From assembly GCA_016756695.1 (NCBI GenBank), contig CP066701.1, positions 1,702,001 to 1,766,000 on the forward strand: a stretch of DNA of 64,000 nucleotides, read 5' to 3'. The position numbers and the translations under genes are program-made. Positions 44,279 through 54,032 of the stretch are shown here, piece after piece (the stretch's first letter is position 1; each line of letters opens with the position of its first letter). Source of the DNA: Heyndrickxia sporothermodurans. Its GTDB lineage: Bacteria > Bacillota > Bacilli > Bacillales > Bacillaceae_C. Below the pieces are notes generated by a model. It worked only from the letters and a program-made list of their open reading frames with translations, had not been told where the DNA came from and made no database searches.

Positions 44279-45995
44279 GCTATTGAAAAATTTATCATTT
44301 TATAAATGGATCGTTCTAGCAGTATTTGGCCTTGTTTTCCTACAATCGATGTCAGATCTCTATTTACCTACACTAATGGCGGATATTATCGATAAAGGTG
44401 TGGTCGTAGGAGATACGCCATATATTTGGAAAATTGGCGGGCTTATGTTGCTAGTTTCTGCTTTTGGTGCTTTAGCATCAGTTGCTGCAAGCTATTTTTC
44501 ATCAAAGGCCGCTATGGGGTTCGGAAGGGATATTCGCCGAAAAGTCTTTAGCCATGTGGAGAAGTTTTCACTTCAAGATTTTGATGAAGTAGGTACGGCA
44601 TCATTAATTACGAGAACGACAAATGATATTACTCAAGTACAACAAGTGGTCATTATGATGCTTCGTATGGTGGTCAGTGCGCCAATTATGTTTGTAGGTG
44701 GACTAATTATGGCACTGTCTAAGGATGCAAAATTATCATTAATTATCGTTGTCACCATTCCGTTATTGTTCGGTTCGATCTTATTAATTATGAATAAAGG
44801 GATTCCGCTGTTCAAAACAGTTCAGGCAAGATTGGATCGTTTGAATTTAGTATTGCGTGAAAATTTGACTGGAATTCGGGTTATTCGTGCCTTTAATCGT
44901 GAAAAACAAGAAAAGGTTCGGCTTCAAAAGGCGAATAAAGATTTAACGGACGTTTCCATTAAAGTAAATAAGGTAATGGCACTTTTAATGCCTGTTATGA
45001 TGCTTGTGATGAATTTAACAGTTGTAGGCGTCATATGGTTTGGCGGGATTCGGATTGATAATGGCGCAATGCAAGTAGGGGATCTTATGGCCTTTATTCA
45101 ATACGTGATGCAAATTATGTTTGCACTTGTGATGGCATCGATGATGTTTGTGATGGTGCCTCGTGCTGCAGTCTCGGCAAAACGGATTAATGAAGTTCTA
45201 GAAATGGAACCAACGTTTTTGGATGAGGGAAAACAAACAGCCGATAAGAATCGTGGCACGCTTGAATTTGAACATGTATCATTCAGCTATCCTGGTGCAG
45301 AAGAACCTGCATTATCAGATATCCATTTTAAAGCCAATTCAGGTGAAGTGACGGCGATTATTGGTGGAACAGGAGCAGGAAAATCAACGTTAGTGAATTT
45401 GATTCCAAGGTTTTTTGATGTGACTAGCGGGACGATTTGGGTAAAGGGTGTCGATGTTCGTGACGCTTCGCAAGATGAAGTCCGTTCAAAAATTGGTTTT
45501 GTACCTCAGAAAGCACTGCTTTTTTCAGGAACGATTGCGGAAAATATTCGTTTTGGAAAAGAAGACGCGACTCAAGAAGAAATTATCCATGCTGCAAAAG
45601 TCGCTCAAGCGGATGATTTTATTGGTAAAATGGACGCAGGTTACAATTCGGTCATTTCACAAGGTGGGGCAAACATATCCGGTGGCCAAAAACAACGTCT
45701 TTCAATTGCGAGAGCACTCGTAAGAAAGCCTGATATTTATATTTTTGATGATAGTTTTTCAGCCCTCGATTATAAAACGGATGCAAAATTACGTGCTGCA
45801 CTAAAAAATGAGACAGAAACGGCAACGGTTATTCTCGTTGCACAACGGGTGAGTACTGTTATCGATGCAGATAGAATTATCGTTTTAGATAAAGGGAAAA
45901 TTGCTGGGATAGGAACACATAAAGAATTACTAGAAACAAATGAAGTTTATCGTGAAATCGTTGAATCACAGCATTCAGAGGAGGAGATTGCATGA
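44271..45995 (+). CDS. Heterodimeric ABC multidrug exporter, subunit 1 (degenerate site half)
   Basis: 574 residues: six-helix membrane domain then nucleotide-binding domain. Walker A IIGGTGAGKSTLVNL, signature NISGGQKQRLSIARAL. Walker B ends IYIFDDSFSALD, where the catalytic Glu is Asp, the hallmark of the non-catalytic site in BmrCD/TM287-288-like heterodimers. Q-loop KIGFVPQKALLFSGT and switch region (LVAQRVSTVIDADR, Gln in place of His) also deviate. Partner overlaps by 4 bp. Confidence 0.93.
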   Translation: MAKLLKNLSFYKWIVLAVFGLVFLQSMSDLYLPTLMADIIDKGVVVGDTPYIWKIGGLMLLVSAFGALASVAASYFSSKAAMGFGRDIRRKVFSHVEKFSLQDFDEVGTASLITRTTNDITQVQQVVIMMLRMVVSAPIMFVGGLIMALSKDAKLSLIIVVTIPLLFGSILLIMNKGIPLFKTVQARLDRLNLVLRENLTGIRVIRAFNREKQEKVRLQKANKDLTDVSIKVNKVMALLMPVMMLVMNLTVVGVIWFGGIRIDNGAMQVGDLMAFIQYVMQIMFALVMASMMFVMVPRAAVSAKRINEVLEMEPTFLDEGKQTADKNRGTLEFEHVSFSYPGAEEPALSDIHFKANSGEVTAIIGGTGAGKSTLVNLIPRFFDVTSGTIWVKGVDVRDASQDEVRSKIGFVPQKALLFSGTIAENIRFGKEDATQEEIIHAAKVAQADDFIGKMDAGYNSVISQGGANISGGQKQRLSIARALVRKPDIYIFDDSFSALDYKTDAKLRAALKNETETATVILVAQRVSTVIDADRIIVLDKGKIAGIGTHKELLETNEVYREIVESQHSEEEIA

Positions 45996-47848
45996 GTAAG
46001 CATAAAAAATCGCATCCTCAAGGCGGTGGACCAGGCCATGGCGGCGGTCATATGATGATGGCCGGACAGAAGGCAAAGAATTTTAAAGGAACCTTCAAGC
46101 GTCTGCTTTCGTATTTAAAACCTCTTCGCAATCAATTAATCGCAGTGTTTGTTGCTGCAACCATGAGTACGATTTTTACCATTGCGGGCCCTAAAATTAT
46201 GGGAAACGCCATAACTGAAGTATTTAAAGGGGCATATGCAAAATTTAAAGGCGTACCGGGTGCCGAAATAGACTTTGGAGCCATTGGTCAGCTTCTCCTC
46301 CTTTTAGCAGGTCTATATGTTATTAGTAGTTTATTTACGTACATTCAGCAATACATTATGTCAAGTGTAGCGCAGAAAACGGTGTATCGTTTAAGGGAAG
46401 ATGTGAATGAAAAGTTAGAGAAGCTTCCACTTAAATATTATGATAGTCGTCCAAACGGAGAGACATTAAGTCGAGTGACAAATGATATTGATTTAATAGG
46501 AAGTACATTGCAGCAAAGTGTAACGCAGTTTATTACATCGATTGTTATGATTGTCGGTATCATTATTATGATGTTGACGATCAGTCCTCTCCTCACATTG
46601 ATATCAATCTTTAGCTTGCCCGTATCTATCTTTGTGATTAAACCAATTTTGAAAAGGTCGCAAAAACATTTTGCTGATCAACAACGGACACTAGGACAGT
46701 TAAACGGACATATAGAGGAAATGTATACGGGACACCAAGTAGTAAAAGCATTTGGACATGAAAAGAAAGCACTTGAACAGTTTGATGAAGTAAATGAAGA
46801 ATTATATCAAGCAGGACGTAAAGCTCAATTTATCTCAGGAATTATTATGCCGATGATGTTTTTCGTTGGAAATTTAAGCTATGTTTTAATCAGTGTTATT
46901 GGCGGAATTTTAGTGACAAAAAGAGCTATTTCGATAGGTGATATTCAAGCATTTATTACCTATACAAAGCAATTCACACAACCAATTACACAAACAGCGA
47001 ACATCGCCAATATTATACAATCAACGGTTGCTGCCGCGGAACGTGTTTTTGAACTTCTTGATGAGGAAGAGGAAATTCAAGAAAAGAATACATCAACTTT
47101 AACTCATGCAAAAGGTGCTGTTACATTCGAGCATGTTGATTTCGGCTATGATAAGGATTTATTAATAGAAGATATGAATATTGATGTTCATCCTGGTCAA
47201 ACAGTCGCCATTGTCGGGCCAACAGGTGCCGGGAAGACGACATTGATAAATTTATTAATGAGATTTTATGAACTAAATGGTGGTGCGATTAAAATTGATG
47301 GCATCGATACGAGGGAAATATCACGTGAAGATCTACGGACAACATTCGGAATGGTGCTTCAAGATACGTGGTTATTTAATGGAACGATAAAAGAAAATTT
47401 AGCGTATGGGAAAAATGGTGCGACGGATGAAGAAATCTTCCAAGCAGCTAAAGCAGCTCGGGCTGATCATTTTATCCGTACACTTCCAGATGGATATGAT
47501 ACCGTATTGAATGAAGAAGCATCGAATATCTCTCAAGGGCAAAAGCAGTTACTAACAATTGCTCGGGCGATTTTAGCCGACCCTCCGATTATGATTTTGG
47601 ATGAAGCAACATCAAGTGTTGATACACGTACAGAATTATTGATTCAACAGGCAATGAATCGATTAATGGAAGGAAGAACAAGCTTCGTCATTGCTCACCG
47701 CCTTTCAACAATTAGAGATGCCGATTTAATTTTAGTAATGAACCAAGGAAAAGTAATTGAACAGGGCTCTCACCAAGAATTATTGGAAGTGGATGGGTTT
47801 TATGCAGATCTTTATAACAGTCAGTTTTCGAAACAGGTAGCTGGATGA
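45992..47848 (+). CDS. Heterodimeric ABC multidrug exporter, subunit 2
   Basis: 618 residues with a His/Gly-rich N-terminal extension (HPQGGGPGHGGGHMMMAGQK), a six-helix domain and an NBD. Walker A IVGPTGAGKTTLINL, signature NISQGQKQLLTIARAI (SGGQ changed to SQGQ), Walker B IMILDEATSSVD with intact Glu, switch His in FVIAHRLSTIRDAD. Its canonical Walker B plus altered signature complement subunit 1, giving one active and one degenerate ATP site. The His-rich tail might bind metal, which is inference. Confidence 0.93.
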   Translation: MSKHKKSHPQGGGPGHGGGHMMMAGQKAKNFKGTFKRLLSYLKPLRNQLIAVFVAATMSTIFTIAGPKIMGNAITEVFKGAYAKFKGVPGAEIDFGAIGQLLLLLAGLYVISSLFTYIQQYIMSSVAQKTVYRLREDVNEKLEKLPLKYYDSRPNGETLSRVTNDIDLIGSTLQQSVTQFITSIVMIVGIIIMMLTISPLLTLISIFSLPVSIFVIKPILKRSQKHFADQQRTLGQLNGHIEEMYTGHQVVKAFGHEKKALEQFDEVNEELYQAGRKAQFISGIIMPMMFFVGNLSYVLISVIGGILVTKRAISIGDIQAFITYTKQFTQPITQTANIANIIQSTVAAAERVFELLDEEEEIQEKNTSTLTHAKGAVTFEHVDFGYDKDLLIEDMNIDVHPGQTVAIVGPTGAGKTTLINLLMRFYELNGGAIKIDGIDTREISREDLRTTFGMVLQDTWLFNGTIKENLAYGKNGATDEEIFQAAKAARADHFIRTLPDGYDTVLNEEASNISQGQKQLLTIARAILADPPIMILDEATSSVDTRTELLIQQAMNRLMEGRTSFVIAHRLSTIRDADLILVMNQGKVIEQGSHQELLEVDGFYADLYNSQFSKQVAG

Positions 47849-47932
47849 TTTAATATGTTATAGAAATCAAGAAATAAGAAAATACCCTTTGCTAAGGGTA
47901 TCTTCTTATTTCAGAATTAAAACGATAATTAT

Positions 47933-48466
47933 TTACCTTCTTAATAATTCGGTAGCAGCATATACAGCCTTTTTGTCATTCAAAATATCTCCCGGCTTAT
48001 TTCCTTCTCCAAGAACATATCCCTCAAACGTCATACCCATAAAATCAAAGATATGCTGAAATTGTTGGATTATTGGTAGTCCCTTTACGTATGGTTGATC
48101 ACCGCCGACAGCAATCACATATGCTTTTTTCTTAGACATGTGCGTTTTAAATTCAGGATAGTTTGCGTCTCTCATTGTTTGTGACCAACGATCGATAAAG
48201 TTTTTCATGATTCCTGACATACTGTACCAATAAATAGGGGTGGAAAAAATCCATGTATCATGTGGTAACAGACGGTTGATAATGGAGTTGTAATCGTCAC
48301 TTACTTCTTGAAATCCTTCTTCTGAATGCCTTCCATCTTTGATTGGTTGAATGAGATATTCACCTAAGTATATTTTTTCTACTTCTAATCCGTTAATGGC
48401 TAGATCTGTTAATGTTTCTGCATTTCCATTCGGGCGGGTTCCCCCATAAATAACTGCTATTGTCAT
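47933..48466 (-). CDS. NAD(P)H-dependent FMN reductase / flavodoxin-like oxidoreductase
   Basis: 177 residues. N-terminal AVIYGGTRPNGNAETLTDLA binds FMN phosphate; FSTPIYWYSMSGIMKNFIDR and AYVIAVGGDQ complete the flavodoxin-like site. GGAGAG lies upstream of the ATG on the minus strand. Likely reduces quinones or nitro compounds. Not linked to an operon. Confidence 0.87.
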   Translation of the reverse strand: MTIAVIYGGTRPNGNAETLTDLAINGLEVEKIYLGEYLIQPIKDGRHSEEGFQEVSDDYNSIINRLLPHDTWIFSTPIYWYSMSGIMKNFIDRWSQTMRDANYPEFKTHMSKKKAYVIAVGGDQPYVKGLPIIQQFQHIFDFMGMTFEGYVLGEGNKPGDILNDKKAVYAATELLRR

Positions 48467-48744
48467 TGTAACTTCTCTCCTTTTATTTAAATTAGTCTAA
48501 TCTTATAATAATCTTATTAATCGATAAAGAAAAAAGAGATGGTTGATATTAGGACTGGTTATTAATACAATGAAAGCAAATTACATTGTGAGAAGGTGGA
48601 ATAATGTTAGCTTCAATACAAAAGGTCGAGGATCATTATTTTGCGAGATTTGAACGTCAATTACAGCATTCCGTTGGAGAATGTATAAAATTTTGTGTAA
48701 ATGGTCATAATTTTCTAATAATTATAACTAGGAGATGATCATTA

Positions 48745-49950
48745 ATGCAAAATTTTAAGGACATGACAATCAGGGAATTGGCTGGTCAATGTGAAACTGT
48801 TGACGATATACATGCCATGATTAAGGATCTTTTTAAGGAGACTCTTCAACAGGTATTTGAAGCAGAAATCGAGAATCATCTAGGTTACTCAAAACACGAT
48901 TCAAGGGGCAATAACTCGGGAAATAGCCGAAATGGGTATAGTAAAAAGACGATTAAAAGTAAGTTTGGTGAGACCGAATTAAGCATACCAAGAGATCGTA
49001 AAGGAGATTTTGAACCTCAAATCATTAAAAAATACGAAACATCCATCAATGGGCTGGAAGACCAGATTATAGCCCTGTATTCAAAAGGAATGTCGACTAG
49101 AGATATTGAAAGTCACATGAAGGATATTTACGGTGTGAATGTTTCTCCAAGTTTGGTAAGTAAAGTTACGGATAAGATATTACCTCTTGTTTATGAATGG
49201 CAGTCTCGTCTACTAGACCCTGTTTATCCAATTGTGTTTTTGGATGCGATTCACTTTAAAGTGAAACATGAAAATAGAATTGTTAGTAAAGCTGCATATA
49301 CAGTTTTAGGTATTAATACTGATGGAGTCAAAGACATCCTTGGTATTTGGATAGGTGAAAATGAGAGTGCTAGTTTTTGGCTAAATGTTTGTCAGGAGCT
49401 CAAAAGCCGTGGTGTCGAAGACATCCTAATCGCTTGTAAAGACGGGCTTTCTGGCTTCTCCGAAGCTATTAATGCAACATTTCCAGATACTACTATTCAG
49501 TCATGTGTTATCCACCAATTACGAAATAATATGAAGTATGTCCCAACTAAAAATCGTAAAGTGGTAATGGATGATTTAAAGAAAGTATACAAAGCTTATA
49601 CGCTCGAACAGGCTGAAGTGGCTTTCGAAGAGTTTAAAAATAAGTGGGAAACGAAATATCCATCAATTATCAAATCATGGGAAAACAATTGGCTTGAGCT
49701 AACTGCTTATTTCTCTTACCCAGTAGAAATTAGAAAGTTAATATATACAACAAATACGATTGAGGCCTTTCATAGACAGCTTAGAAAGGTGACTAAAACA
49801 AAGAATGCTTATCCTAGCGATAATGCTTTAAGAAAGATTGTCTATCTCGCTACAGTAGGAGTAACAGAAAAATGGACTATTCCCGTTCCAGGATGGTTAG
49901 AATGTAGACAACAGTTCGATATTATGTTTAATGGTCGGCTTGGAAAATAA
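48745..49950 (+). CDS. IS256-family transposase
   Basis: 401 residues. DDE residues in YPIVFLDAIHFKVKHENRIV, LIACKDGLSGFSEAINATFP and YTTNTIEAFHRQLRKVTKTK; the CVIHQLRNNMKYV helix insert is typical of the family. AGGAGATG precedes the ATG at good distance. Intact, so the element could be active. Confidence 0.96.
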   Translation: MQNFKDMTIRELAGQCETVDDIHAMIKDLFKETLQQVFEAEIENHLGYSKHDSRGNNSGNSRNGYSKKTIKSKFGETELSIPRDRKGDFEPQIIKKYETSINGLEDQIIALYSKGMSTRDIESHMKDIYGVNVSPSLVSKVTDKILPLVYEWQSRLLDPVYPIVFLDAIHFKVKHENRIVSKAAYTVLGINTDGVKDILGIWIGENESASFWLNVCQELKSRGVEDILIACKDGLSGFSEAINATFPDTTIQSCVIHQLRNNMKYVPTKNRKVVMDDLKKVYKAYTLEQAEVAFEEFKNKWETKYPSIIKSWENNWLELTAYFSYPVEIRKLIYTTNTIEAFHRQLRKVTKTKNAYPSDNALRKIVYLATVGVTEKWTIPVPGWLECRQQFDIMFNGRLGK

Positions 49951-50015
49951 TCGTTTCAATTTGTATTGGGACGTGTTAGGGCTCTGCCCTAAGGGTTTAT
50001 CGCTATTGTTCTCCC

Positions 50016-50052
50016 AAAAGGAGAAAAAGATGGGGAAACCCCATCTCCTTTT
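50016..50052 (+). terminator. Terminator inside IS256
   Basis: AAAAGGAG and AGATGGGG pair with CCCCATCT and CTCCTTTT around AAA; T tail. Confidence 0.8.
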
Positions 50053-50699
50053 GTGCAGAACCCTACTAGGTGCTCGGGTTGCTCCCCAGCATTGCCCTAT
50101 CCCCCTAGCAGGTAAGAACATATATTTTAGTATAGTCAAAAATATGGTAACAAAATCATTTACACAAAATAATTTACATAACCTTCCGTTGAAGAGGTAT
50201 GGGCGATGTTAACGGACAATGAAAAGCTTTCGAAATGGTTTTCAGAGTTACGAGTGAAAGATCTTCGTAAAGGTGGGATCATTTTGTTTGATATGCAGGA
50301 TGGCACTTTTGAGGAGATGGAAATTACCGAACTTGAAATGTATTCTGTATTGGAATTTACTTGGGCGGAAGATAAAGTGCGTTTTGAACTGTATAAAGAG
50401 AATGATGGATGCTTATTAATTTTAAATGAAACGATAAATAAAATGACAAATCATACCCCAAAGGATCTGGCTGGATGGCATGTTTGTCTTGATGTCATAC
50501 ATGCATTATTAGATGGTAGAACAATTGAATCAAGAAAAGAAGAATGGGAAAAGTGGTACGAAAAATATATCCAATTAACAGAAAGATATATGTAATTGAA
50601 AAAGATGATTAATAATGGACTGGTTTCTAGTGCCAGTCTGATAAGAAAAACTTTTCTTGCTTATGAGCTGTGAATTGAGCGAGGCGGATCATCCGATGA

Positions 50700-50830
50700 G
50701 AGCTCGGCCCTCGCTGAAATCGTGCTGGGAAAGAGAGAGGCGGTCCGATGGAAAGGCGAATCCGACAGCAATGGAACCGGAAAAGAGAGAAGCGGTCCGA
50801 TAGCAACGCGAATCCCGCTGAAACGGTCCC
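50700..50830 (+). repeat. Second locus of the GC-rich ~52-bp repeat family
   Basis: Two adjacent units with a period of about 51-52 bp (GGAAAGAGAGAGGCGGTCCG near 50728, GGAAAAGAGAGAAGCGGTCC near 50779) plus a partial unit before them. They share the GCGGTCCGATAG core and CAGCAATGGAACC with the block at 33911-34175. Lies in the 3' intergenic region between the split SRPBCC gene and pcp. No coding sign. Confidence 0.65.
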
Positions 50831-50891
50831 TCAAAGGTAAGAACCGTGCTGCAAACACCTCCATAAGATCCGAAACTCCCTGTCCGTTTCT

Positions 50892-51539
50892 TTAATGTAT
50901 AGTGCCCCCGACTTCTCGAATGTCCTTTCCCTCATTAGCAGAAGTGATAATTGCTATTTCAAGTCCGCGTACGATGACATCTAGACTTAAACTTGGCGCG
51001 TTATTATTGATTGTTTGCTCCGGAATGAATGGAATATGGATAAAGCCTCCACGAATATGTGGGGTATTTTTTTCAATATAATTCATGACACCATAAAATA
51101 GGTGATTACAAACAAAAGTTCCTGCAGAATTTGAAACAGCTGATGGTATGCCAGCCTTTTTCATATTATGAACGATTCTTTTAATCGGTAAGGTTGACCA
51201 GTAGGCAACAGGGCCATTTTCAACAATTGCTTCATCGATCGGCTGTTTTTGATGATTATCCGGGATGCGTGCATCATCAATATTAATTGCGACCCGTTCA
51301 GGTGTTATTTGTGTTCTACCGCCCGCTTGTCCTACACAAATGACTACATCAGGCTGGTGTAGTTCGATCGCTTTTATCACCACTTTGATTGATTCATGAA
51401 ATACAGTGGGAACTTCTAATGTAACAACTTCAACTTCTTCTATGATTCTACCTTTAAATCGTTTAACTGCCTCCAATGCAGGGTTGATTTGATCTTGTCC
51501 GAATGGGTCAAAGCCCGTGATTAAAACTTTTTTTCTCAT
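50892..51539 (-). CDS. pcp: Pyrrolidone-carboxylate (pyroglutamyl) peptidase
   Basis: 215 residues from ATG 51539, after GGAGGG; the TTG at 51542 is less likely. Removes N-terminal pyroglutamate. Conserved KVLITGFDPFGQDQINPALE, QAGGRTQITPERVAINIDDA (catalytic Glu), VSNSAGTFVCNHLFYGVMNY (catalytic Cys) and GGFIHIPFIPEQ (catalytic His). Standard length; cytoplasmic; single gene. Confidence 0.96.
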   Translation of the reverse strand: MRKKVLITGFDPFGQDQINPALEAVKRFKGRIIEEVEVVTLEVPTVFHESIKVVIKAIELHQPDVVICVGQAGGRTQITPERVAINIDDARIPDNHQKQPIDEAIVENGPVAYWSTLPIKRIVHNMKKAGIPSAVSNSAGTFVCNHLFYGVMNYIEKNTPHIRGGFIHIPFIPEQTINNNAPSLSLDVIVRGLEIAIITSANEGKDIREVGGTIH

Positions 51540-51672
51540 CAATTATCCCTCCTACAATAAGTATAAAATATAGGAGCGAATATGACTAAGTAGAAACATA
51601 CAATAAAAAAGAGGTAAGTTTCAATGCCTACTCTTAAGGGAAACATGTGTAAAAGAGGAAAGGAAGGTAGCC

Positions 51673-52488
51673 ATGAAGCTAAACATAATATTTGCACCGA
51701 TTATTGCTGTTCTTTTGCTAAGTGCCTGTGCACCAAAGAGCGAGGATATAAAGGGTAATGATAAGGAGAAATCCCAAGCTCCGGCCCAAGACCAAACGAA
51801 TCACAATAGTAATAACGAACATAAGGGCGAGTCTAACAATGAATCGAAAAACCCAAATCAGACTATGTCACAGGCTGAAGTAATGGAAGCGATAAAAAAC
51901 CAGTTGAAAACAAATATTTCCATTGTACTTCCCAATAAACTTCCTATATCAGAAGGAAAGCATTTAACCGCAACAACTAAATCGGATGCTAACCACTATG
52001 AAGTTGTTTTTTATGAAAGCGTTCAACCGATACCAATAAATCATAATACGCTTGGAAAAGATCAAACAGCAAAAGCAATCATGCGTTTAAATGTGAAAAA
52101 ATATAATAGCTTAAAAGAAGCTAATGAGCAAATTGGATATCAAGATTATAGTAAGCTAGGCGGTAATCCAATCGATCTTGGCCATGGTATAAAAGGATAC
52201 CAAGATGCCGGGGCAGGTTCGCAGTGGACGAGTTGGAATGAAGGGCGCTGGGCACTTGTTTCCCGTGCAAAAACGACGGAAGGTGACAAAGGGAAAAACC
52301 TAGCTAAAAATGCGGTAAATTACTTAGAAACACATACATTACCAATTCCAAAACCACACGGCATGGTTCATATCGATGTTGATCAATCAGATAACAGAAT
52401 TATGTGGCAGAAGGAAACCATCGTATATACGATAGATCAAGTAAAGGATCCAATGGTTGCTCTTGAAATTGCTACATCTTTTGAATAA
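51673..52488 (+). CDS. Lipoprotein of unknown function
   Basis: 271 residues. Signal peptide with lipobox LLLSAC, then an Asn/Lys/Glu/Gln-rich linker (QTNHNSNNEHKGESNNESKN) typical of surface lipoproteins, then a globular domain (SIVLPNKLPISEGKHLTATT, WTSWNEGRWALVSRAKTTEG) of the type found in Bacillus YckD/YrzI-like uncharacterised lipoproteins. AGGAAGG precedes the ATG. Tethered to the outer face of the membrane. Confidence 0.8.
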   Translation: MKLNIIFAPIIAVLLLSACAPKSEDIKGNDKEKSQAPAQDQTNHNSNNEHKGESNNESKNPNQTMSQAEVMEAIKNQLKTNISIVLPNKLPISEGKHLTATTKSDANHYEVVFYESVQPIPINHNTLGKDQTAKAIMRLNVKKYNSLKEANEQIGYQDYSKLGGNPIDLGHGIKGYQDAGAGSQWTSWNEGRWALVSRAKTTEGDKGKNLAKNAVNYLETHTLPIPKPHGMVHIDVDQSDNRIMWQKETIVYTIDQVKDPMVALEIATSFE

Positions 52489-52637
52489 GCACATTTCGCA
52501 AATTTTATTTTAAAGAAAAAGGGGTTTCTCCTAGGCACAGCAATTAGGAAAAATTCCTTTTTCTTATGTTTTTTGCTTCTATATCCTCTTTTTTGGACAT
52601 ACTGTTTTTCTAAGTACGTTCATTGAGGTGAAGTGGT

Positions 52638-52946
52638 TTGAAGAAATTAAATAAACTAGCTGATCTATGTTGGGAAGGGCTTACTTTACAGCATGTTACT
52701 CATAGGGAAATTATCATTCCATATATGTGGTTTACATTTACAGCAATATTGTTTGAATTTTTTTTAGCGATATTAATTTGTGTATCTAGTTTTTTCTTTA
52801 TTATATATGATTTCTTGCCTAACTTTGAATATTTTATCGCGGCAGGAATCGTATTTTTCTTACTGATTTTACACATCACTATTTATATTACTCTTTTAAA
52901 GAAGAGAAAATTCACTTTTCCGAAAAAGAAACCTCTGATATATTAG
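52638..52946 (+). CDS. Hypothetical membrane protein
   Basis: 102 residues from TTG 52638 after GAGGTG. Two hydrophobic helices (ILFEFFLAILICVSSFFFII, FIAAGIVFFLLILHITIYIT) and a basic tail. No family recognised; lies 35 bp upstream of azlC but with separate ribosome binding site. Confidence 0.6.
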   Translation: MKKLNKLADLCWEGLTLQHVTHREIIIPYMWFTFTAILFEFFLAILICVSSFFFIIYDFLPNFEYFIAAGIVFFLLILHITIYITLLKKRKFTFPKKKPLIY

Positions 52947-52980
52947 AAAATAAAAACAATCATCAAGAGGGGGAGGAGAA

Positions 52981-53715
52981 GTGAATCAAGAGATACTTAA
53001 GTTAAAGACGAATACATATTCCAACACGGAAGAAAGCTTTTGGAAAGGTGTAAAAGACTGTGTTCCGACATTGCTTGGATATTTAAGCATTGGGTTTGCG
53101 GCGGGTGTTGTGGAAAAAACAGCGGGATTAAGTATTATGGAGATTGCACTTCTCAGTATTTTTGTTTATGCGGGATCAGCCCAATTTATTGCAGCAGGCA
53201 TGATTGCTATGGGTAGTCCGGTTTCAGCAATTATTTTTACGATTCTCTTTGTAAATCTTCGTCATTTTTTACTCAGCGCCGCCTTATCGCCTTATTTTCG
53301 ACATTTATCTCCGTGGAAAAATATGTATGTAGGTAGCTTGTTAACGGATGAAACATTTGGTGTAGCCATCAATCAACTCTCAAATAAAAAGTTTGGTAGC
53401 TATAAATGGATGGTCGGCTTAAATCTAACCGCCTATTTAAATTGGATCGTAGCTAATATTGCAGGTGGATTCTTTGGGAATTGGATCCCCAATCCGGAAA
53501 AGTTCGGTTTAGATTTTGCCTTGCCTGCTATGTTTATCGGTTTACTTGTGCTTCAAATTTTAAGTCAAAAAAAATACTTTGTAGATATCATGGTTATTCT
53601 TAGTGCCGTGATTATTGTAGTAGCCGTAAGCTTTATTTTTTCAGGAAGTGTAGGTGTTATAGTTGCTACAATTCTAGGAGCAACGATTGGGATGGTGATT
53701 GAAAAATGGAAATAA
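52981..53715 (+). CDS. azlC: AzlC-family branched-chain amino acid exporter subunit
   Basis: 244 residues from GTG 52981, preceded by GGGGGAGGAG. Membrane protein with the AzlC signature CVPTLLGYLSIGFAAGVVEK, YAGSAQFIAAGMIAMGSPVS and FVNLRHFLLSAALSPYF. Works with AzlD (10-bp overlap) to export branched-chain amino acids or analogues such as azaleucine. Confidence 0.93.
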   Translation: MNQEILKLKTNTYSNTEESFWKGVKDCVPTLLGYLSIGFAAGVVEKTAGLSIMEIALLSIFVYAGSAQFIAAGMIAMGSPVSAIIFTILFVNLRHFLLSAALSPYFRHLSPWKNMYVGSLLTDETFGVAINQLSNKKFGSYKWMVGLNLTAYLNWIVANIAGGFFGNWIPNPEKFGLDFALPAMFIGLLVLQILSQKKYFVDIMVILSAVIIVVAVSFIFSGSVGVIVATILGATIGMVIEKWK

Positions 53716-54032
53716 GATATACCATTTTATTAGTCATTTTTGGATGCGCACTAGTCACATTTATTCCGAGGGTTCTTCCTTTAATGGTTTTGAGTCGTAT
53801 CCAGCTTCCGGACTGGGCGATTAGTTGGTTAAAGCATGTCCCAGTAGCCGTCATGGCTGCGTTACTTGCACAATCCCTTTTATTTTCAAATGACAAACTA
53901 GCACTCTATGAAAATAGTCTTAATTTAGTCGTATCGTTGCCCGTTTTTTTAGTGGCTATTTTTACGAGGAGTTTATTAGGTACCGTTTTGACAGGGATTA
54001 TATGTATGATGTTATTTCGTTTTATATTTTAG
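53706..54032 (+). CDS. azlD: AzlD-family exporter subunit
   Basis: 108 residues, three to four helices, pattern TFIPRVLPLMVLSRIQLPDW and LKHVPVAVMAALLAQSL. Overlaps azlC by 10 bp. Small partner of AzlC. Confidence 0.92.
   Translation: MEIRYTILLVIFGCALVTFIPRVLPLMVLSRIQLPDWAISWLKHVPVAVMAALLAQSLLFSNDKLALYENSLNLVVSLPVFLVAIFTRSLLGTVLTGIICMMLFRFIF

Larger units (their letters stand above)
48677..50183 (+). mobile_element. IS256-family insertion sequence with 8-bp target duplication
   Basis: 1507 bp flanked by TTCCGTTG at 48669-48676 and 50184-50191. Terminal inverted repeats share TTTTGTGTAAATG: left GAGAATGTATAAAATTTTGT..., right (inverted) GGTTATGTAAATTATTTTGT.... One intact transposase and an internal terminator. 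The clean duplication and intact gene point to a recent insertion. Confidence 0.95.
48604..50595 (+). pseudogene. SRPBCC/AHSA1-family protein gene split by IS256
   Basis: The 5' part, ATG 48604 to 48676, encodes MLASIQKVEDHYFARFERQL then QHSV. After the IS the frame resumes at 50191 as EEVWAMLTDNEKLSKWFSEL through to the stop at 50595. Removing the IS and one copy of the duplicated TTCCGTTG rebuilds a continuous 158-residue START-like (SRPBCC) protein. The 3' frame has ATG 50206 as a possible internal start but lacks the N-terminal helix strand, so function is doubtful. Confidence 0.92.
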
